From NCBI GenBank assembly GCA_039583875.1, contig CM077149.1, positions 18,799,194 through 18,863,193 on the forward strand: a DNA stretch of 64,000 nucleotides, read 5' to 3'. Under the pieces are notes generated by a model. That model was not told the origin of the DNA. It worked only from the letters and a program-made list of their open reading frames with translations, and did not search any database. A program made the translations under genes and the position numbers. The stretch's first letter is position 1; every line of letters begins with the position of its first letter. This document shows positions 43,947 to 55,900 of the stretch, one piece after another. Origin of the DNA: Platanthera guangdongensis. Lineage: Eukaryota; Streptophyta; Magnoliopsida; Asparagales; Orchidaceae.

Positions 43947-45476
43947 TGTTGGAACACCCTATTACTGATTTGGGCAAGGATCACTATGTCCTTTAGGAAA
44001 TTTGTTTTGACCTCCTTGTATAGATCTAAAGGTCAATTAGAATTGAGTCTAAGGGTTAGTATTTAGGTTTGAAAGCTGCCCTCAAGACCCTCAAGACCAG
44101 ATATTTCAGTTCAGGAGACTAAGTCATTTCGTCGAGCTCAGGACGACGAATCATCGAACTCTATTCAACGATCTCTGAGCTCACCTCGACGAATCATCGA
44201 ACTCCATTCGACGATCTCTGAGGTCAACTTCAACGAGTCATCGAACTCCATTCGATGATCCTCGAGCTCAGATCGACGTTCCTGTCTCTAGTTTGTTTCC
44301 CTATCTCTGAGCTCAGTTCGACGATATTTGGGCTCAGATCGACGTTTTCTGCTTCAGTGTAAGTACAGTCTCTGAGCTCAGTTCAACGATAGTTGAGCTC
44401 AGGTCGACATTTTTCTGGAGAGATCGACATTTTTCAAGATTCAAATTCAGACAGTTATGAAATTATTCTCAGCATTTATGTCAAGGATCTTGTAGCCGTT
44501 TCAATTAATCTAGAGCAAGTTTCAAGGGATTTTCAAAGGAATGTTTTATTGGACTTTCCTCTAGAAGACAAAATGCAGTTAAGGAAGTCATTTATGACAG
44601 CCTAACAGCTATCTTGGACAGAGAATCATTCTATTCAGATCTAAGGAATAAAAGATTTATTCATATTCTGCTGGTGAATAACAACTATTACAACAACAAC
44701 AATAGAAAGAAAAAAAGTTGCAGATATTCACAGATAGAATTCATATAGGAACAAACATCACTGAAGGAGATCAATATTCTGAAATTTCTAGATCCCTTTT
44801 GATTCCAGTGTTCAAAGGCCATTATCATTCAAGACTCCAGACACCACACATTTCAGCTGCTGTTGGAATCATCTTTTGCTGGAGATCAAATCTTCTGAAG
44901 GCCTATCACCCTACTGCAAAGCTTCATTTCCTGAACAACTATAGATCTCAGGGGGAGCTTTGACAACATCCACTATCTTCTCTCTGATTGTTGACAGAGA
45001 AGATCATCTCATCCCCCTCTCTCTCTCTCTCTGTAAAGGGTTTATCAAACTCCCTTCAAAAGTTTGTGTTGGTTTCTAAAACCTTATCAAAACTCAGCGG
45101 TGGCAAGACACATGATCAAAAAATTTGGTTTGGTTTTTGAGTACCTTATCAAAAGCTCATTGGTGCCCAGGACACCTGATCAACTCATCCTGCAGTGGAT
45201 TCCTACCTAGCGTGGTAGAAGAGTGGATGTACCCAGATTGGTTGGGGAACCACTATAGCTCCTTGTGTCATCTAGTTGCTTATTTTCTTTTGTTTTCTGG
45301 CTGTGGTTTGTGATTGTTCTGTGATTGCTTTATAATTAGATAGTTACTGTGTTTGCTGTATTTCATTTGCTTCCCTGTTCACTTAGGAATACAACAAGAG
45401 TTGAAAAAAGTTTTTAGCAAGCACCATACTCTATTCACCCCCCTCTAGAGTATATCAGATCTAACCTGCACTTTCA
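43947..45476 (+). repeat. F 3' LTR
   Basis: 1530 bp from TGTTGGAACACCC to CTGCACTTTCA. It carries the full left end missing from the 5' copy. The palindrome array is at 44130-44430. The few-percent level of visible differences from the 5' LTR is an impression, not a count. Confidence 0.92.
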
Positions 45477-47676
45477 GTGATCATTCCTCGTAAAACGCAA
45501 CGAGGGTAGATTTTTGGATATCAACCTAGAGAACTCTGAATTGAGTTCTGTCGATTCCTGTGAACTCATATAACCTAAACAGGTGCATCAGAACCCGTCA
45601 CATCACAATACGAGGTCTAACGATAGTTTTACACACTTCGACCATTTTAGCGCGCTACAACGCGCAAATTTTGGACTTTCGCCAAACGGACTTCGATTCA
45701 ACCTCAGTCAGTGGCGTTGGACTCGTGTGGTCAATACAAAGTCAACGGAAGACGTCCCAGTCAATTTCAACTATAATTGGTCTACTCGTGCTCAAATCAA
45801 GCATAGTCGTGCATCGAAAAGCATGCGCACACCAATTATGACACGACACCCGAACTTTGACCCGACCCCGATGACTTGGACCCACTTTGACTTTGACTAG
45901 CAAGGGGGAGCCACCCTAGGGTTGACTTGGTCAAACCCACCTAAAAATCCATTTTTTGGATTTTTCTCCAAGTAGGGGCCCACCTACTCTCCAAGGAAGG
46001 ATGGCCCATGCCCCCCCACACTTTCCTTGGGCCCCCAACCAGCAAGCCCCCATCCCACTACAAGTGAAGGCCCACCCTACCCCTCCTCCCCTCTTTTTCC
46101 CCCTTTCCTTTTCAAAGACCCAAGCCCATGAGGGCATCATCCATTTTTCCCCACATGGGGGAAAATAAGGGACCTCCAGCTGTCCTTGGACAGCTGGAGG
46201 GTGGGGATTAATCCCTCCCTAAGGAGGGATTAGTCCCACCTTGCCAAAGGGAGGGGAACTCCCCCTCCCCAACCCTATAAAGCTACCCCACCCCCTCTCT
46301 TTCCCCTAAGCCTTCAGAGCAACCTTCCTCCCCTGCCCAACCCCTGTCGGAGCCTTGGTGGCCGGAAAAAGGCAACCCGAGGAGTTCCTCCCCCTGCACC
46401 ACCACCACCAAACCATGGCTGATCAAGTCGGCCACTCTCGAGCCCAGCAGACCCAGGTGGAACCTTCTCTCTATCCCACTCTCCATTTTTGACGTGGTGC
46501 ATGGCATTCCTGGCGGCCAGAGCGCCGCCGGCGCCACCCGAGCCTTGTTCCAGGCTGGGTGGCGCCAAAGGAGGAGAAATCCTCCCCCAGCGCCAGTGGT
46601 GGTGCTGGGGGAGTGTTATCCCTCTGGGGGTGGCGGCCCCCAGTGGCGGAGAGTGGCTGTGCTGCCATAAATCGCGGTTCCGGCGGCACCCGCAAAAATA
46701 GATTTTCTCTGTTTTACGCTGGCGGCGACGGCTGGCGTCGCATGGCCTCCGGACCACCGCTGGTGTGAAGCCCGACCCCCGGCACGTCGGTCAGGGGGGA
46801 CTGATGGGTGGCAGGCTGCCCGATGAGCGGGGGTGGCACGGTGTTGCCGGGAGTAGGGCAACCGCCAGCCCAAGCTCTCGGGAAGTTTACTTCCGGCCGC
46901 GGCCGGCGGCACCATGCCGCCGGACCACTGCCCAGAGAACCGCTGGCCCCCGACGAGCTGATTAGGGCCGGCGCCGATGTCTGCGACAACCTGCCGGTGG
47001 TGGTGGAGGCGGCTCAACCTCTGCACCGCCGGCGAGAAGCAGCAGCCGCCCGATCTGGTGATGAAGATCGGACAGCTGGCGTTATCTTAATTCTCGCCCC
47101 GCCTCAGCATCAACGCGCCCCACAGCGGATCCGCACCCGATAAGTTGTGGGGGCAGAAGGATGAAAAGTATCCCGCGGCTCAATCACGGCCGCAGGATCA
47201 TGCTTTTTTGCTATTAGCAGACCAAATCAAGAGGCCAAAATTTTGGAAATTTTTGAGGCCAAACTTAGGCCTCTAGGAGAAAAATGACCAACATGAAAAA
47301 TGTTCCCCATGATGAGGGCTACCTCCTCAAAAATGTTGAGAATTTTTGGTGTTAATTTAGTATTTTTAAAATCTAAAATAAAACTTGTTTGGCTCCGGGT
47401 TTTTCCAAGATTTTGTTAAACCGTCGAGCGCCTCAACTCTCGGATGAATAAGGCATGCTCGGAAGATGAGAGTACGAGTGATGGCTTGGAGTTATCCCTG
47501 GCGGCTAATAAGAATGTAACTCCTAGCCAACTAAGCTGCAATAAATATGGCACAACCAAATTAATTGGATCTTAATAATTGTTGAAACCCAACCGAATCT
47601 CCTTAAATCTTGGAGCCTCCTGCATATGAGTGATTGGACTACTAACCATTTTCTTTGTGTTTTCTCCAGTCTCGTA

Positions 47677-47945
47677 TTGGTCAATCTTATTTTAGTACTT
47701 TCAATACAGTACTACTCCTGTTTCGTACTTGTCAAGCTTATTTCAGTACTTTCTATTCAGTACTACTCCAGTCCCATACTGGTCAAGCTTATTTCAGTAC
47801 TTTCTATTCAGTACTACTCCAGTCTCGTATTGGTCAGGCTTATTTCAGTACTTTTTATTCAGTACTACTCCAGTATCATACTGGTCAAACTTATTTCAGT
47901 ACGTTCTATTTAGTACTACTCCAGTCTCGTACTGGTCACATTTTA
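47677..47945. repeat. 51-bp tandem repeat, about five copies
   Basis: Units such as TACTGGTCAAGCTTATTTCA followed by GTACTTTCTATTCAGTACTA. The period of 51 is a multiple of three and keeps three frames open, which explains the overlapping open frames here. Confidence 0.9.
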
Positions 47946-48585
47946 TTCCAACACTTTAAATAAGCAGCATAATCACCGCACTTATTCCCATTGCAATTTA
48001 CTATTATAGTCCCGGGTCCTACTCTAACGAGCAGTCGTCGAACCTTAGTTAGGGATAATCGGAGTTAAAGTAGTCCTCCAGGTCTAGCCCCAAATAAAGC
48101 GCCCCCACGCTCCTTGTCAGAAATAGAGTTGAGTGTCGACGCCCAAAGTCTAAGCCTAGTAGGGCAGGCCGACGTAGACCCGATGTTTATATTGATTACC
48201 TTCTGTTTGATTGATTGTAAATTGCTTGCGGTGAAATAGTGGTGGGTCAGTCCCTTCCGCAGACCGTTTGTACCGGTGCGGGAAGGTAGACGACTCAATA
48301 CGACAAGGAGATGAGTACCACGGGTGATCGATCGTTATATTCCCCGTCGGGTTTTCCTCCGCTGGTCGGCCAAAACGATTCGCCGGATGTCGCTCACATC
48401 CAAGAATACACATGGCTGTACGTTAGGGCCCGAGGTTGTGCGGTACGATCACCCCCAGAAGTGGCAGGACAGGCCACGACCCACTATCACTGACAGCCAC
48501 ATCGGTGAGGCCCGCGGGGCTCGCTACCCTGCCGGAACAGAAGCGGTCCAAACTATGTCGACATAGGGTTTGTGTGCACGAATTT

Positions 48586-48733
48586 GAATGCCTGCGTTGT
48601 GTGCGCGACTATGAATGCCTGCGGTGTGTGCGCAGCTATGAATGCCTGTGGTGTGTGCGCGACTATGAGTGCCTGCGGTGTGTGCGCGACTATGAATGCC
48701 TGCAGTGTGTGCGCGGCTGTGAATGCTTGCGAT
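48586..48733. repeat. 27-bp tandem repeat, five and a half copies
   Basis: Units of GAATGCCTGCGGTGTGTGCG plus CGACTAT. The period is again a multiple of three, giving a spurious Cys-rich open frame (CLRCVRDYE repeats). Confidence 0.92.
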
Positions 48734-49425
48734 AGAGTTTAGGATATGAAAACCTGATGTGCTGATGAGCTAGTAGAGCCTTGTTATAACTGATTTATAC
48801 TATTGCTGCTTTTTCTGGTTATACTGCATTCTTTTATAATTGCTCCTAGCTGTTCATATATGAAATATTGTGATAACCCTCTCTTGCTTCAGTTATTTAC
48901 TTTTGTTGGGTGAGTGCGTGCTCGTCCCCAGGATGTGGATCCGGGGAGGAGATTTGTTTCCACTTAGCTCTGTGACTAACAGTTATTTGATTAACCATTC
49001 ATAGGAGGTGGAGCGCCGTAGTGACCCGCTGCCGTAGGAGATTATGCCAGCAGCTAGGTCTACTCGAGCAGATGCACCCCCGCCATCCCCAGAGTTTAGA
49101 GACGTGAGTTTTGCCGAGTATCGTAGAGAGAGAGTATGAGTGATATATGTAGCACATGTATAGCCCACATGCTTATTTAAACTCTTAGGCTTCTGCCCTA
49201 GAACCTCTGTGAAAATGATATGATATATATCTATCTACAATGGTTTCTTGTTAATGCTTTCGCTATTCTTTGATGGGTTGTGAATATTATGATTCGGGCC
49301 GAGTAAGGCAGCCATCTAGTCCTTGGATAGGGTGGATCGTTTCCCCTATGAGCACTGGGTGGACGTCTTGTGCCAATAGTACCCCTCCGACCCGACCTGG
49401 GCAAAAGGTTGGGGGGCACTACAAA

Positions 49426-49440
49426 CGGATCAGAGCCAGC
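49426..49440 (+). other. D1 primer binding site, damaged
   Basis: CGGATCAGAGCCAGC, two bases after the LTR end. It corresponds to the core of TGGTATCAGAGCCAGG with a deletion and substitutions. Confidence 0.6.
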
Positions 49441-49671
49441 ACGATTCATCCTTATGGAGTAGTCTTAGGATCCTTTCTTCCCTCGCTTCGTTCTAGGTTC
49501 GGGATGAACCTTGCAATGGAAGCCTGGTGGTCCCTTGTGTAGAGGCTTATGGATTCTACACTGTACGATAGTACGCCCATACACTGTTGTTTTCCGCTTG
49601 GGTTGTCATTTTTACAAATTTCCCCTACTTTTGCATAGTACTGACACTCTTTCCTGTTACTTCTCTAGATA

Positions 49672-50830
49672 CCGAAGTACAGTAACGGGGGATCCTTGTC
49701 AAGAGGATACGTTCCAGCTACCCCACCACCAGACCCAGTTGCTCCTGCGGCCGTACCATTTGCCGAGACAGATATAGGGCAGATACTGACGACTATACTA
49801 GCGACTTTCCGGGATGTCCTAGCACAGCCACCGCGGGAGATGACCGCACCCACCGATCTGCTGACGACTTTCTGAGGACTGAGGCCTCCCCCTTTCAGGG
49901 GTACAGAGACGACCGTCCAAGTAGAGGAGTGGGTGGAGCGGGTGGAGGAACTGTTAGTAGGAATGATGTGCCCAGCTGTGGCTGCAGTATCCTTGGTGGT
50001 GACCCTTTTGGAGGGATACGCGAGGGATTGGTGGAGAGCGGCCAGTCGCTCTACCTTTCGAGGTCGACCGTTGAGCACGAGCCTTGGGGGGGGGGAGTTC
50101 TCCGTGGCCCTACTAGAGTTTTTCATCACAGATGCAGACCGAGCCGCGCTGCAAGAGAGGTTCCTGCTCATTCGACAGGGCAACCACACCGTGGCAGAGT
50201 ACAAGAGATAGTTTATACACCTGGCATGCTTCGCCGGGAATCTGGCTGCCTCCGACAGGGATAGAGCTTCTCGGTTCTACCGAGGACTACAAGATGACCT
50301 GAGGCAGGCCCTGATCATGCTCTCTCAGGCCACCTTTCACACCATAGCCACCCATACGACAGCTTTAGAGTTGGACCAGCAGACAGTGGCTCCGCGACGC
50401 AGAGGTCAGGTAGAGCTTCCTAGAGACCAGAGGCGAGACAGAGGAGTCTCTCCCCACAGATAGGATATAGAGCGCAGGCAGTGATGCTGTACGCAGTCCT
50501 ATAGGCGCCCACTAGTACCTCCAACACCCCCAGCTGCACAGCCAGACAGTAGACCAGCTTCAGCACCACAGCCCCCACTAGTGGCCCGACGAGATGTTCC
50601 CTTCACAGGGAATTGCTTCTTGTGTCAGCAGCTAGGACATATGAGGGCCTTTTGCCCTCAGGCAATGGGGAGACCCAGATTAGGAGCAGTTCAGGGTGGA
50701 CAGCCGGCATGACGACAGGGTCAGAGAGGCCGCAGAGGTAAAGTTGGCAGGAGAGGCCAGCAGGGCCGAGCAGCGCCCCTGGAGGCCTACACACTGGACC
50801 TGCAGCACAGACCGGCCCTGACATAGTCAT
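49672..50830 (+). pseudogene. D1 gag
   Basis: Fragments in sequence: PDPVAPAAVPFAETDIGQIL, a stop at 49873, PPPFRGTETTVQVEEWVERV, AVSLVVTLLEGYARDWWRAA and FFITDADRAALQERFLLIRQ (capsid core), TVAEYKR then a TAG at 50209, DRASRFYRGLQDDLRQAL, and a CCHC knuckle CFLCQQLGHMRAFC (50612-50653). A typical chromovirus gag with several stops. Confidence 0.8.
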
Positions 50831-50934
50831 AGGTATATATCTTAGGCGATAGGAGATATCAGATCTTCCACTAATGTTGTATATTTCATATATATATATA
50901 TTAGTTGGATGATATATATCTATATATTTCTAAT

Positions 50935-51250
50935 GTCGTCAGGAATCTTGTTGGTAGAAGGACACCCTGCCAAAACCCTTTTTGACACATGAGCGACACT
51001 TTCTTTTGTCTCCCACGAATTCATCGCAAGAAAAGGAAATGTTATTCGCTTAACCGGACTGTCTATACGAATCCGTTTACCAGACGGTTCGGATATGACA
51101 TCTACAGAAAAGTCTTCGTTCCAGGCTACGCTGGGAGAGGTAGAATTTGAAAGCTACGCAACCATCTTATCAATAACTTGGTTTGACATCGTTTTGGGGA
51201 TGGACAGGCTGGCCGAGCACCAAGCACAAATAAACTGTTAAACGCGAGAA
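50935..51250 (+). pseudogene. D1 protease
   Basis: LVEGHPAKTLFDT then a TGA stop at 50990-50992 where the catalytic glycine should be, then ATLSFVSHEFI. The downstream text (WFDIVLGMDRLAEHQA, 51180-51226) is the usual end of gypsy proteases. Confidence 0.75.
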
Positions 51251-51556
51251 GTCCGGCTATAGAATCCAAATGGCCAGAGCGTCACGTTGACAGGTGTGCC
51301 CTCTGTCTCGCGCATTATCTTGACTTCTACGCAGATGGTGAAATCAGTCCGTCAGAAGGACGAAGTATACCTTATTTATTTCGAGATGGAAGACAAAACC
51401 TAGGTGCTCACCAAGGTCCCAGTAGTCCGCGACTTTCCAGATATCTTCCCCGATTCCCTCCCGGGATTGCCACCCCAGCGAGTGGTCAACTTTCAAATCG
51501 CGCTCGTGTCCGGAGCACGACCAGTATCACGAGCCCCCTACCGGATGGCCCCCAGA

Positions 51557-52084
51557 TAGCTGGCTGAACTGAAAATCCAGCTACATGAACTAATAGATGC
51601 TGGATTCATCCGTCCTAGTTCCTCGCCCTGGGGAGCCGCGGTACTTTTCGTCAAGAAGAAGGACGGGAATCTGTTATTGTGCATCGACTACAGGGAACTG
51701 AATAAGCTTACCATACACAACACATACCCCCTCCCTAGGATCGACAAACTTTTTGATCAGTTGCAAGGTGCATCCGTATTATCCAAGATGGACCTAAGAT
51801 CCGACTATTATCAGCTTCGGATCCGAGAGGAAGATATTCCTAAGACTGCCTTCAGCTCCCGGTACGGTCTTTACGAGTTCCTAGTGATGCCCGTCAGGCT
51901 CACCAACGCTCCATCCACCTTCATGGCCCTGATGAACAGAGTCTTCAAACCCTTCTTGGATCACTTTGTCATCGTCTTCATAGATGACATTCTAATCTAC
52001 TCGAAGACCAAGATGGACCATATCCGGCACCTGCAGATGATGTTATTAAAGCTCCGGGAGCCCTCTCTTTGCCAAATTCAGTAA
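51557..52084 (+). pseudogene. D1 reverse transcriptase
   Basis: [92 protein letters not shown] and the catalytic box [13 protein letters not shown] (51970-52008). The frame ends at 52082 and the next ORF continues in another frame. Near-complete RT domain with a stop upstream at 51557. Confidence 0.9.
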
Positions 52085-52115
52085 GTGCGAATTTTGGCTA
52101 GAAGAAGTTGGATTC

Positions 52116-52940
52116 TTGGGCCACACGATAAACAAGGAAGGAGTGGCAGTAGACCAAGCCAAGATCCTGGCAGTACAGAATTGGCCGCCACTCAGGATGT
52201 CTGCAGACATCTGGAGTTTTCTCGGTCTTGCCGGATACTACAGGAAGTTTGTCGATGGATTTTCCAAGATTACACTACCCCTGACTGCTCTCACCAAGAA
52301 AGACGCTGCATTCCGATGGACGCCAGAGTGCGAGGCTGCGTTCGTTGAATTGAAGAAGCCGCTGACTTCTGCGCCAATCCTTACAATCTCTACAGGGACC
52401 GAGGGATTCCAAATCTACATCGACGCCTCCCTGAATGGATTGGGAGCAGTCCTAATGCAGCATGGAAAGGTAGTGGCCTACGCTTCGTGGCAATTAAAGC
52501 CGCATGAATTAAACTACGTAGCGCACGATTTAGAGTTGGGCGCCGTCGTCTTCGCCCTTAAAATCTGGAGTCATTATCTGTACAGAGTAAGATGTGAGAT
52601 CTTCTCCGACCACAAGAGCCTCAAGTATATCTTCACACAGAAAGAGCTGAATCTCCGGCAGCGCCGATGGCTAGAATTCTTATGCGATTATGACTTCTCT
52701 CTCCAATATCACCCCGGGAAGGCTAACAGAGTCGCTGACGCCTTAAGCCGCCAGCCTGCGATAGCCGGGAGTTGGATGGAGCAGATCCCTAAGGAACTCT
52801 TCCAGTCTTTGATAGACTTGGAAGTACCTTGGTTGCCCGAAGAGATCTGGAAGAGTACTATTCTCAGCTGTATTGGATGGAGATCCAATGCGACATCCAG
52901 GATCAGATACGAGAAGCCCAGAAGATCGACTCAGAGGTAA
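52116..52940 (+). pseudogene. D1 RNase H and linker
   Basis: [53 protein letters not shown], then RNase [57 protein letters not shown] and [15 protein letters not shown]. The reading then leaves the family and ends at the D2 LTR (52945). The active-site acids are present. Confidence 0.9.
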
Positions 52941-52944
52941 CGCC

Positions 52945-53790
52945 TGTACAACCCCGTGTCCGGCGAGCGGGTCCCGCCAGGGAAGTCGAGTAGACCTAGC
53001 CCCGCGGCCCGCACCCAAGCGGCAAACAGATATACGGCAGGAGGGCTGGCCCGCTCCCGCCTATTTCAGGCGAGCGAGCCGGGCGAGGCGAGCGAGCGGG
53101 TCGCGCAGAGAATCACTGACCAAAGCGGATGGGTTTGGCGACCCGCGACTAGCGAGCCGATCGGGGGGTCGCGGTGGCCGCCGGCCAGCCCCACACGCGA
53201 CCTGGCCGCCGGTCCGCCCCGGTAGAAGACAGGCAGGTCGCGACGGTCCGGCTCGCGCTCGCCCAGGGAGAATAGGCGGGCCGTTGGAGCCAGGTCGTGC
53301 CCGCCTCCCGCGGAGGAGGATTGGAGGCGAGCTGACTCCCCAGGGGTGCGAATAACCCCCTAGAACGGCGGAGCCACGCTGTTGGCAGACCGGGTTGGAC
53401 TGCGCATAGCTACTTAGAACAACGGAGTTTGGCTGTTGGCAGACCAAATCAAGGGCTTTTTGGTATTTTCAGGTCAGTTCTTTCGGTTATTGGCAGTTCA
53501 TATTCCAAGAAACTATAAATAAGACCCAAGGGGTACCTCAGGGGACACGCTTTAAGTGCCTCCTTACTCTCGTTTTCAAGTGTTCTCTGAGGGTGCCTTA
53601 GCTCGGCTTCTGGCTAAGGAGGGGAAGCGCTCAGAGATCTTCCGGGTTTGTGGTGGGACCTCCCTACCGAGCCCTTGGGTCTGTTTCTTCTTGTCTTCTT
53701 CGTTGTTTTTCTTGCAGGAGCAAAGTAGGCGCGAGACCACCCCTTCCCCAAGGGTCGAACTCCAAAAGAGGCCGGATTCCGGTTTCAACA
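52945..53790 (+). repeat. D2 5' LTR
   Basis: 846 bp, TGTACAACCCCGTG to CGGTTTCAACA. TATAAATA at 53514-53521. The edges are fixed by the solo LTR at 29277-30216, which has the same ends and target duplications. Confidence 0.93.
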
Positions 53791-53810
53791 TTTTGGTGCG
53801 GTGAGTGTGG
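53791..53810 (+). other. D2 primer binding site region
   Basis: TTTTGGTGCGGTGAGTGTGG directly after the LTR. It is not the tRNA-iMet site; it resembles the TTTGGCGCC-type sites used by Tat/Athila-like elements. The tRNA was not identified. Confidence 0.55.
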
Positions 53811-53901
53811 ACAGTGGTCAGTGCAGAAAAGCTTCGGCGAGCTCAATGACAGGAGGACAAGGATCTGACAGGCAGGACTCGCCGCCCCCCCGCCTCTCGC
53901 A

Positions 53902-55101
53902 ATGGTAGGGATGTTGGAGGACTTCAGGAACGAGGTACTGGGCCTCGTCAAGATCGCACTCGGCGCGCGGGCCGAGTACTCGACTCCGGCAGCCCAGATC
54001 GCGGCCGCCCCCTCTTTGGGCGAGGACGCCCCTGGCCGGCGAGCTGGAAAGGAAGTGGCCGAGGAAGGCCGAGGGTGCGAGCTCTCGGGGCGCGAGCTTT
54101 TCCCCGGCTCGGCAAGCCGAGGTAGGTTCGGCGAGTTGGGCTCGCGAGATTCGCCGGCTCGCCCAGTGGGGGGGGGGGGGGGCAGTCCTTTCAGCGAGCT
54201 GGTCTCCTCAGCTCCAGTCCTAGATGGGTTCAGGGAACCCGAGATGTCCTACTACACTGGGAAGGGAGACCCGGTCCAGCATGTCCAATGGTTCGAGGAT
54301 GTGGTCTCCATCCGACAGATGTCGGACGGATTCAAATGCCGACTTTTCGCCATCACTCTCCGGGAGAAGGCAAGGGAGTGGTTCCACCAGCTGCCGGCTA
54401 GTTCCATCTACTGCTTCGAGGACTTGAGCCGAGGGTTCATGCTGAGGTTCACTACTTCGAAGAAGAGGAAGAAGGAGTCTGAGTCCTTGTTCCACATTAA
54501 GCAAGGAGTGAACGAGACGTTGGGGAGATATGTGGATCGATTTCAGGAGGAAGTCACCCAGGTCCAAGAGATGCCGGGCCATAGTCTAATGATGGCCTTT
54601 ACCCTGGGCCTGCAGCAGGGGTTCTTCCGAATGGAGCTGAAGAGAGCTCCCCCTCTCTCCTACGAGGAGTTGATGGAGAGGGCGAAGAGAGAGGTCGACG
54701 GGGAGGCGTCGAATCCGAAGTTCGCAAGAAAGCTAGCCAGGTGGGCCACCGAGGAAGAGAAAGAGTCGAGAAGGGAAAAGGCACAAGAGGAGAGAAGGGG
54801 AGAACCTAGGCAGAGGGAGCAAAGGCAGCTCCAGTGGCAACAACAGCCGAGGTGGGGGCACCAGGAGCCCGACCGCCGGCTGGGCTGAAGACCTGAGTGG
54901 CAGGGACAAGGGCCACCAAGAGGATACTACGGAAGGGGTCACCATCAGGGGAGGCAAGATGAGTTCCACCCTCCGGGCTGGAGGCAGGGCCAGAGGCCCC
55001 GACTCCCCGATCAGGAGGAGGCCATGGCCATAGCTTTGGGAGCAAGGAGGGGGATCATGAGGAGGAGGAGAAGGGAGGTCAGGGTGGAGCTGCCCTATTG
55101 C
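53902..55101 (+). CDS. D2 gag, first part (interrupted by E)
   Basis: ATG at 53902. The capsid part is EMSYYTGKGDPVQHVQWFED, CRLFAITLREKAREWFHQLP, ASSIYCFEDLSRGFMLRFTT, LFHIKQGVNETLGRYVDRFQ and FRMELKRAPPLSYEELMERA, a typical Tat/Retand gag. A run of 15 G (54168-54182) encodes Gly repeats. A TGA at 54886-54888 interrupts the frame, which otherwise runs to the knuckle codons at 55099, where E is inserted. It continues in the same frame at 63770. Confidence 0.85.
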
Positions 55102-55441
55102 TGCTGGGTATTGTATCCACAATTACCTGGATTTGAGGAAGCCACCTGTCAAGCTAAGATGAATTCACAATGTATTTGATGAAACATCTTAAGTTGTACT
55201 TGCAGCTCCTCCACGCTAAGTGCACTCCAATGTCAGGGTGCATTAGGTCAATATACATGGGTCTGCAAGACGTAATCCCTCGTTGAGCAGATCAGTGTGT
55301 TGGCCTACGTGTACTCTCTCTATTGGAGTGCACTTACTTTCAAGTACAGGTCCGTTCATATGCAAGAGAAGACAAGGAGCATGGATGGGTCAAGGAGCAG
55401 CTCCTGGGTGGAAGACGAAAATTCGTCCAAGGAAAATTCGA

Positions 55442-55790
55442 CGAGAATCACCAAGTGATTCTCGCCGATTCGGCGAGAATCACTAGTGATTCTCGCCGAA
55501 TCGACGAGAATCACTAGTGATTCTCGCCGAATCGACGAGAATCATTAGTGATTCTCGCCGACCCCTTCTGGCTACCTCAAAACGGTGCCAAGTAAGATTC
55601 GGCAAGAATCACTAGTGATTCTCGCCGAACCAGTGGTAAAGCAGCTCATGAATACCAAGTGAAAATTGTTGAGAATCAATAAGTGATTCGGCGAGAATCA
55701 CTAGCGATTCGTCGAGAATCACTTGGCGATTCTCGCCGATTCGTCGAGAATCACCTGCGATTCTCGCCGATTTTCACTTAGCGATTTCTC
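55442..55790. repeat. E LTR palindrome array
   Basis: Repeated units of the perfect 20-bp palindrome GAGAATCACTAGTGATTCTC and variants, joined by CGCCGAATCGAC spacers. The 5' LTR has one 32-bp unit more than the 3' LTR (62465-62790). The array lies 100-450 bp upstream of the TATA box. Confidence 0.92.
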
Positions 55791-55892
55791 GGGATGCTGC
55801 TGGACCGGATTCTGCCGCTGGACTAGTTTGAACCGGATTTCGGGTTTCTACTTGTGGGACCCACAACGGTCATATTGTATGGGTCTTCAATG

Positions 55893-55900
55893 TATAAATA
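55893..55900 (+). promoter_or_regulatory. TATA box of E LTR
   Basis: TATAAATA about 100 bp downstream of the palindrome array. The same box is at 62900-62907 in the 3' LTR. Transcript start is expected about 30 bp further on. Confidence 0.75.

Larger units (their letters stand above)
33571..45476 (+). mobile_element. F: Sirevirus-like Ty1/copia element
   Basis: 5' LTR (33571-35043, first 51 bp missing), primer site, gag, pol, post-pol accessory genes, polypurine tract and 3' LTR (43947-45476). The polyprotein is far better kept than in C1: only one stop in gag, one frameshift and one stop in pol. It lies in D1-family LTR DNA. The truncated left LTR means no target duplication can be matched; GTGAT follows the right end. 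Confidence 0.92.
45477..49423 (+). repeat. D1 5' LTR, part right of element F
   Basis: It continues the D1 LTR after F and ends GGGGGGCACTACA at 49423. A GC-rich part (45900-47160) has many overlapping open frames of compositional origin. Two tandem-repeat tracts follow. At 49044 there is an ATG with gag-like text (MPAARSTRADAPPPSPEFRD), but it precedes the primer site, so I take it as part of the LTR. Confidence 0.65.
45477..52944 (+). mobile_element. D1: Ty3/gypsy element, chromovirus-like (Tekay/Del type), decayed
   Basis: The LTR remainder (to 49423), damaged primer site, gag with CCHC knuckle, protease, RT and RNase H in gypsy order. Integrase is not seen because the D2 LTR begins at 52945. 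The long LTR with internal tandem repeats and the RT text fit Tekay/Del chromoviruses (judged from memory). Several stops and frameshifts. Confidence 0.85.

Noticed and set aside
46283..47143. Many overlapping open frames on both strands in GC-rich DNA
   Set aside because: Few stop codons are expected at this GC content; the stretch is inside the D1 LTR and no domain is recognisable.
47626..47963. Three overlapping open frames with Tyr/Phe/Ser repeats
   Set aside because: They are produced by the 51-bp tandem repeat, whose period is a multiple of three.
48436..48735. Cys-rich repeat protein (CLRCVRDYE units)
   Set aside because: A 27-bp tandem repeat within a retrotransposon LTR; no start context and no conservation outside the repeat.
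49044..49139. ATG with gag-like text before the D1 primer site
   Set aside because: It precedes the LTR end and primer site at 49423-49440, so it is most likely LTR sequence resembling a gag start.
55442..55790. CRISPR-like array of palindromic repeats
   Set aside because: Units are irregularly spaced, spacers are themselves repeated, and the array lies in a plant LTR; no cas genes.
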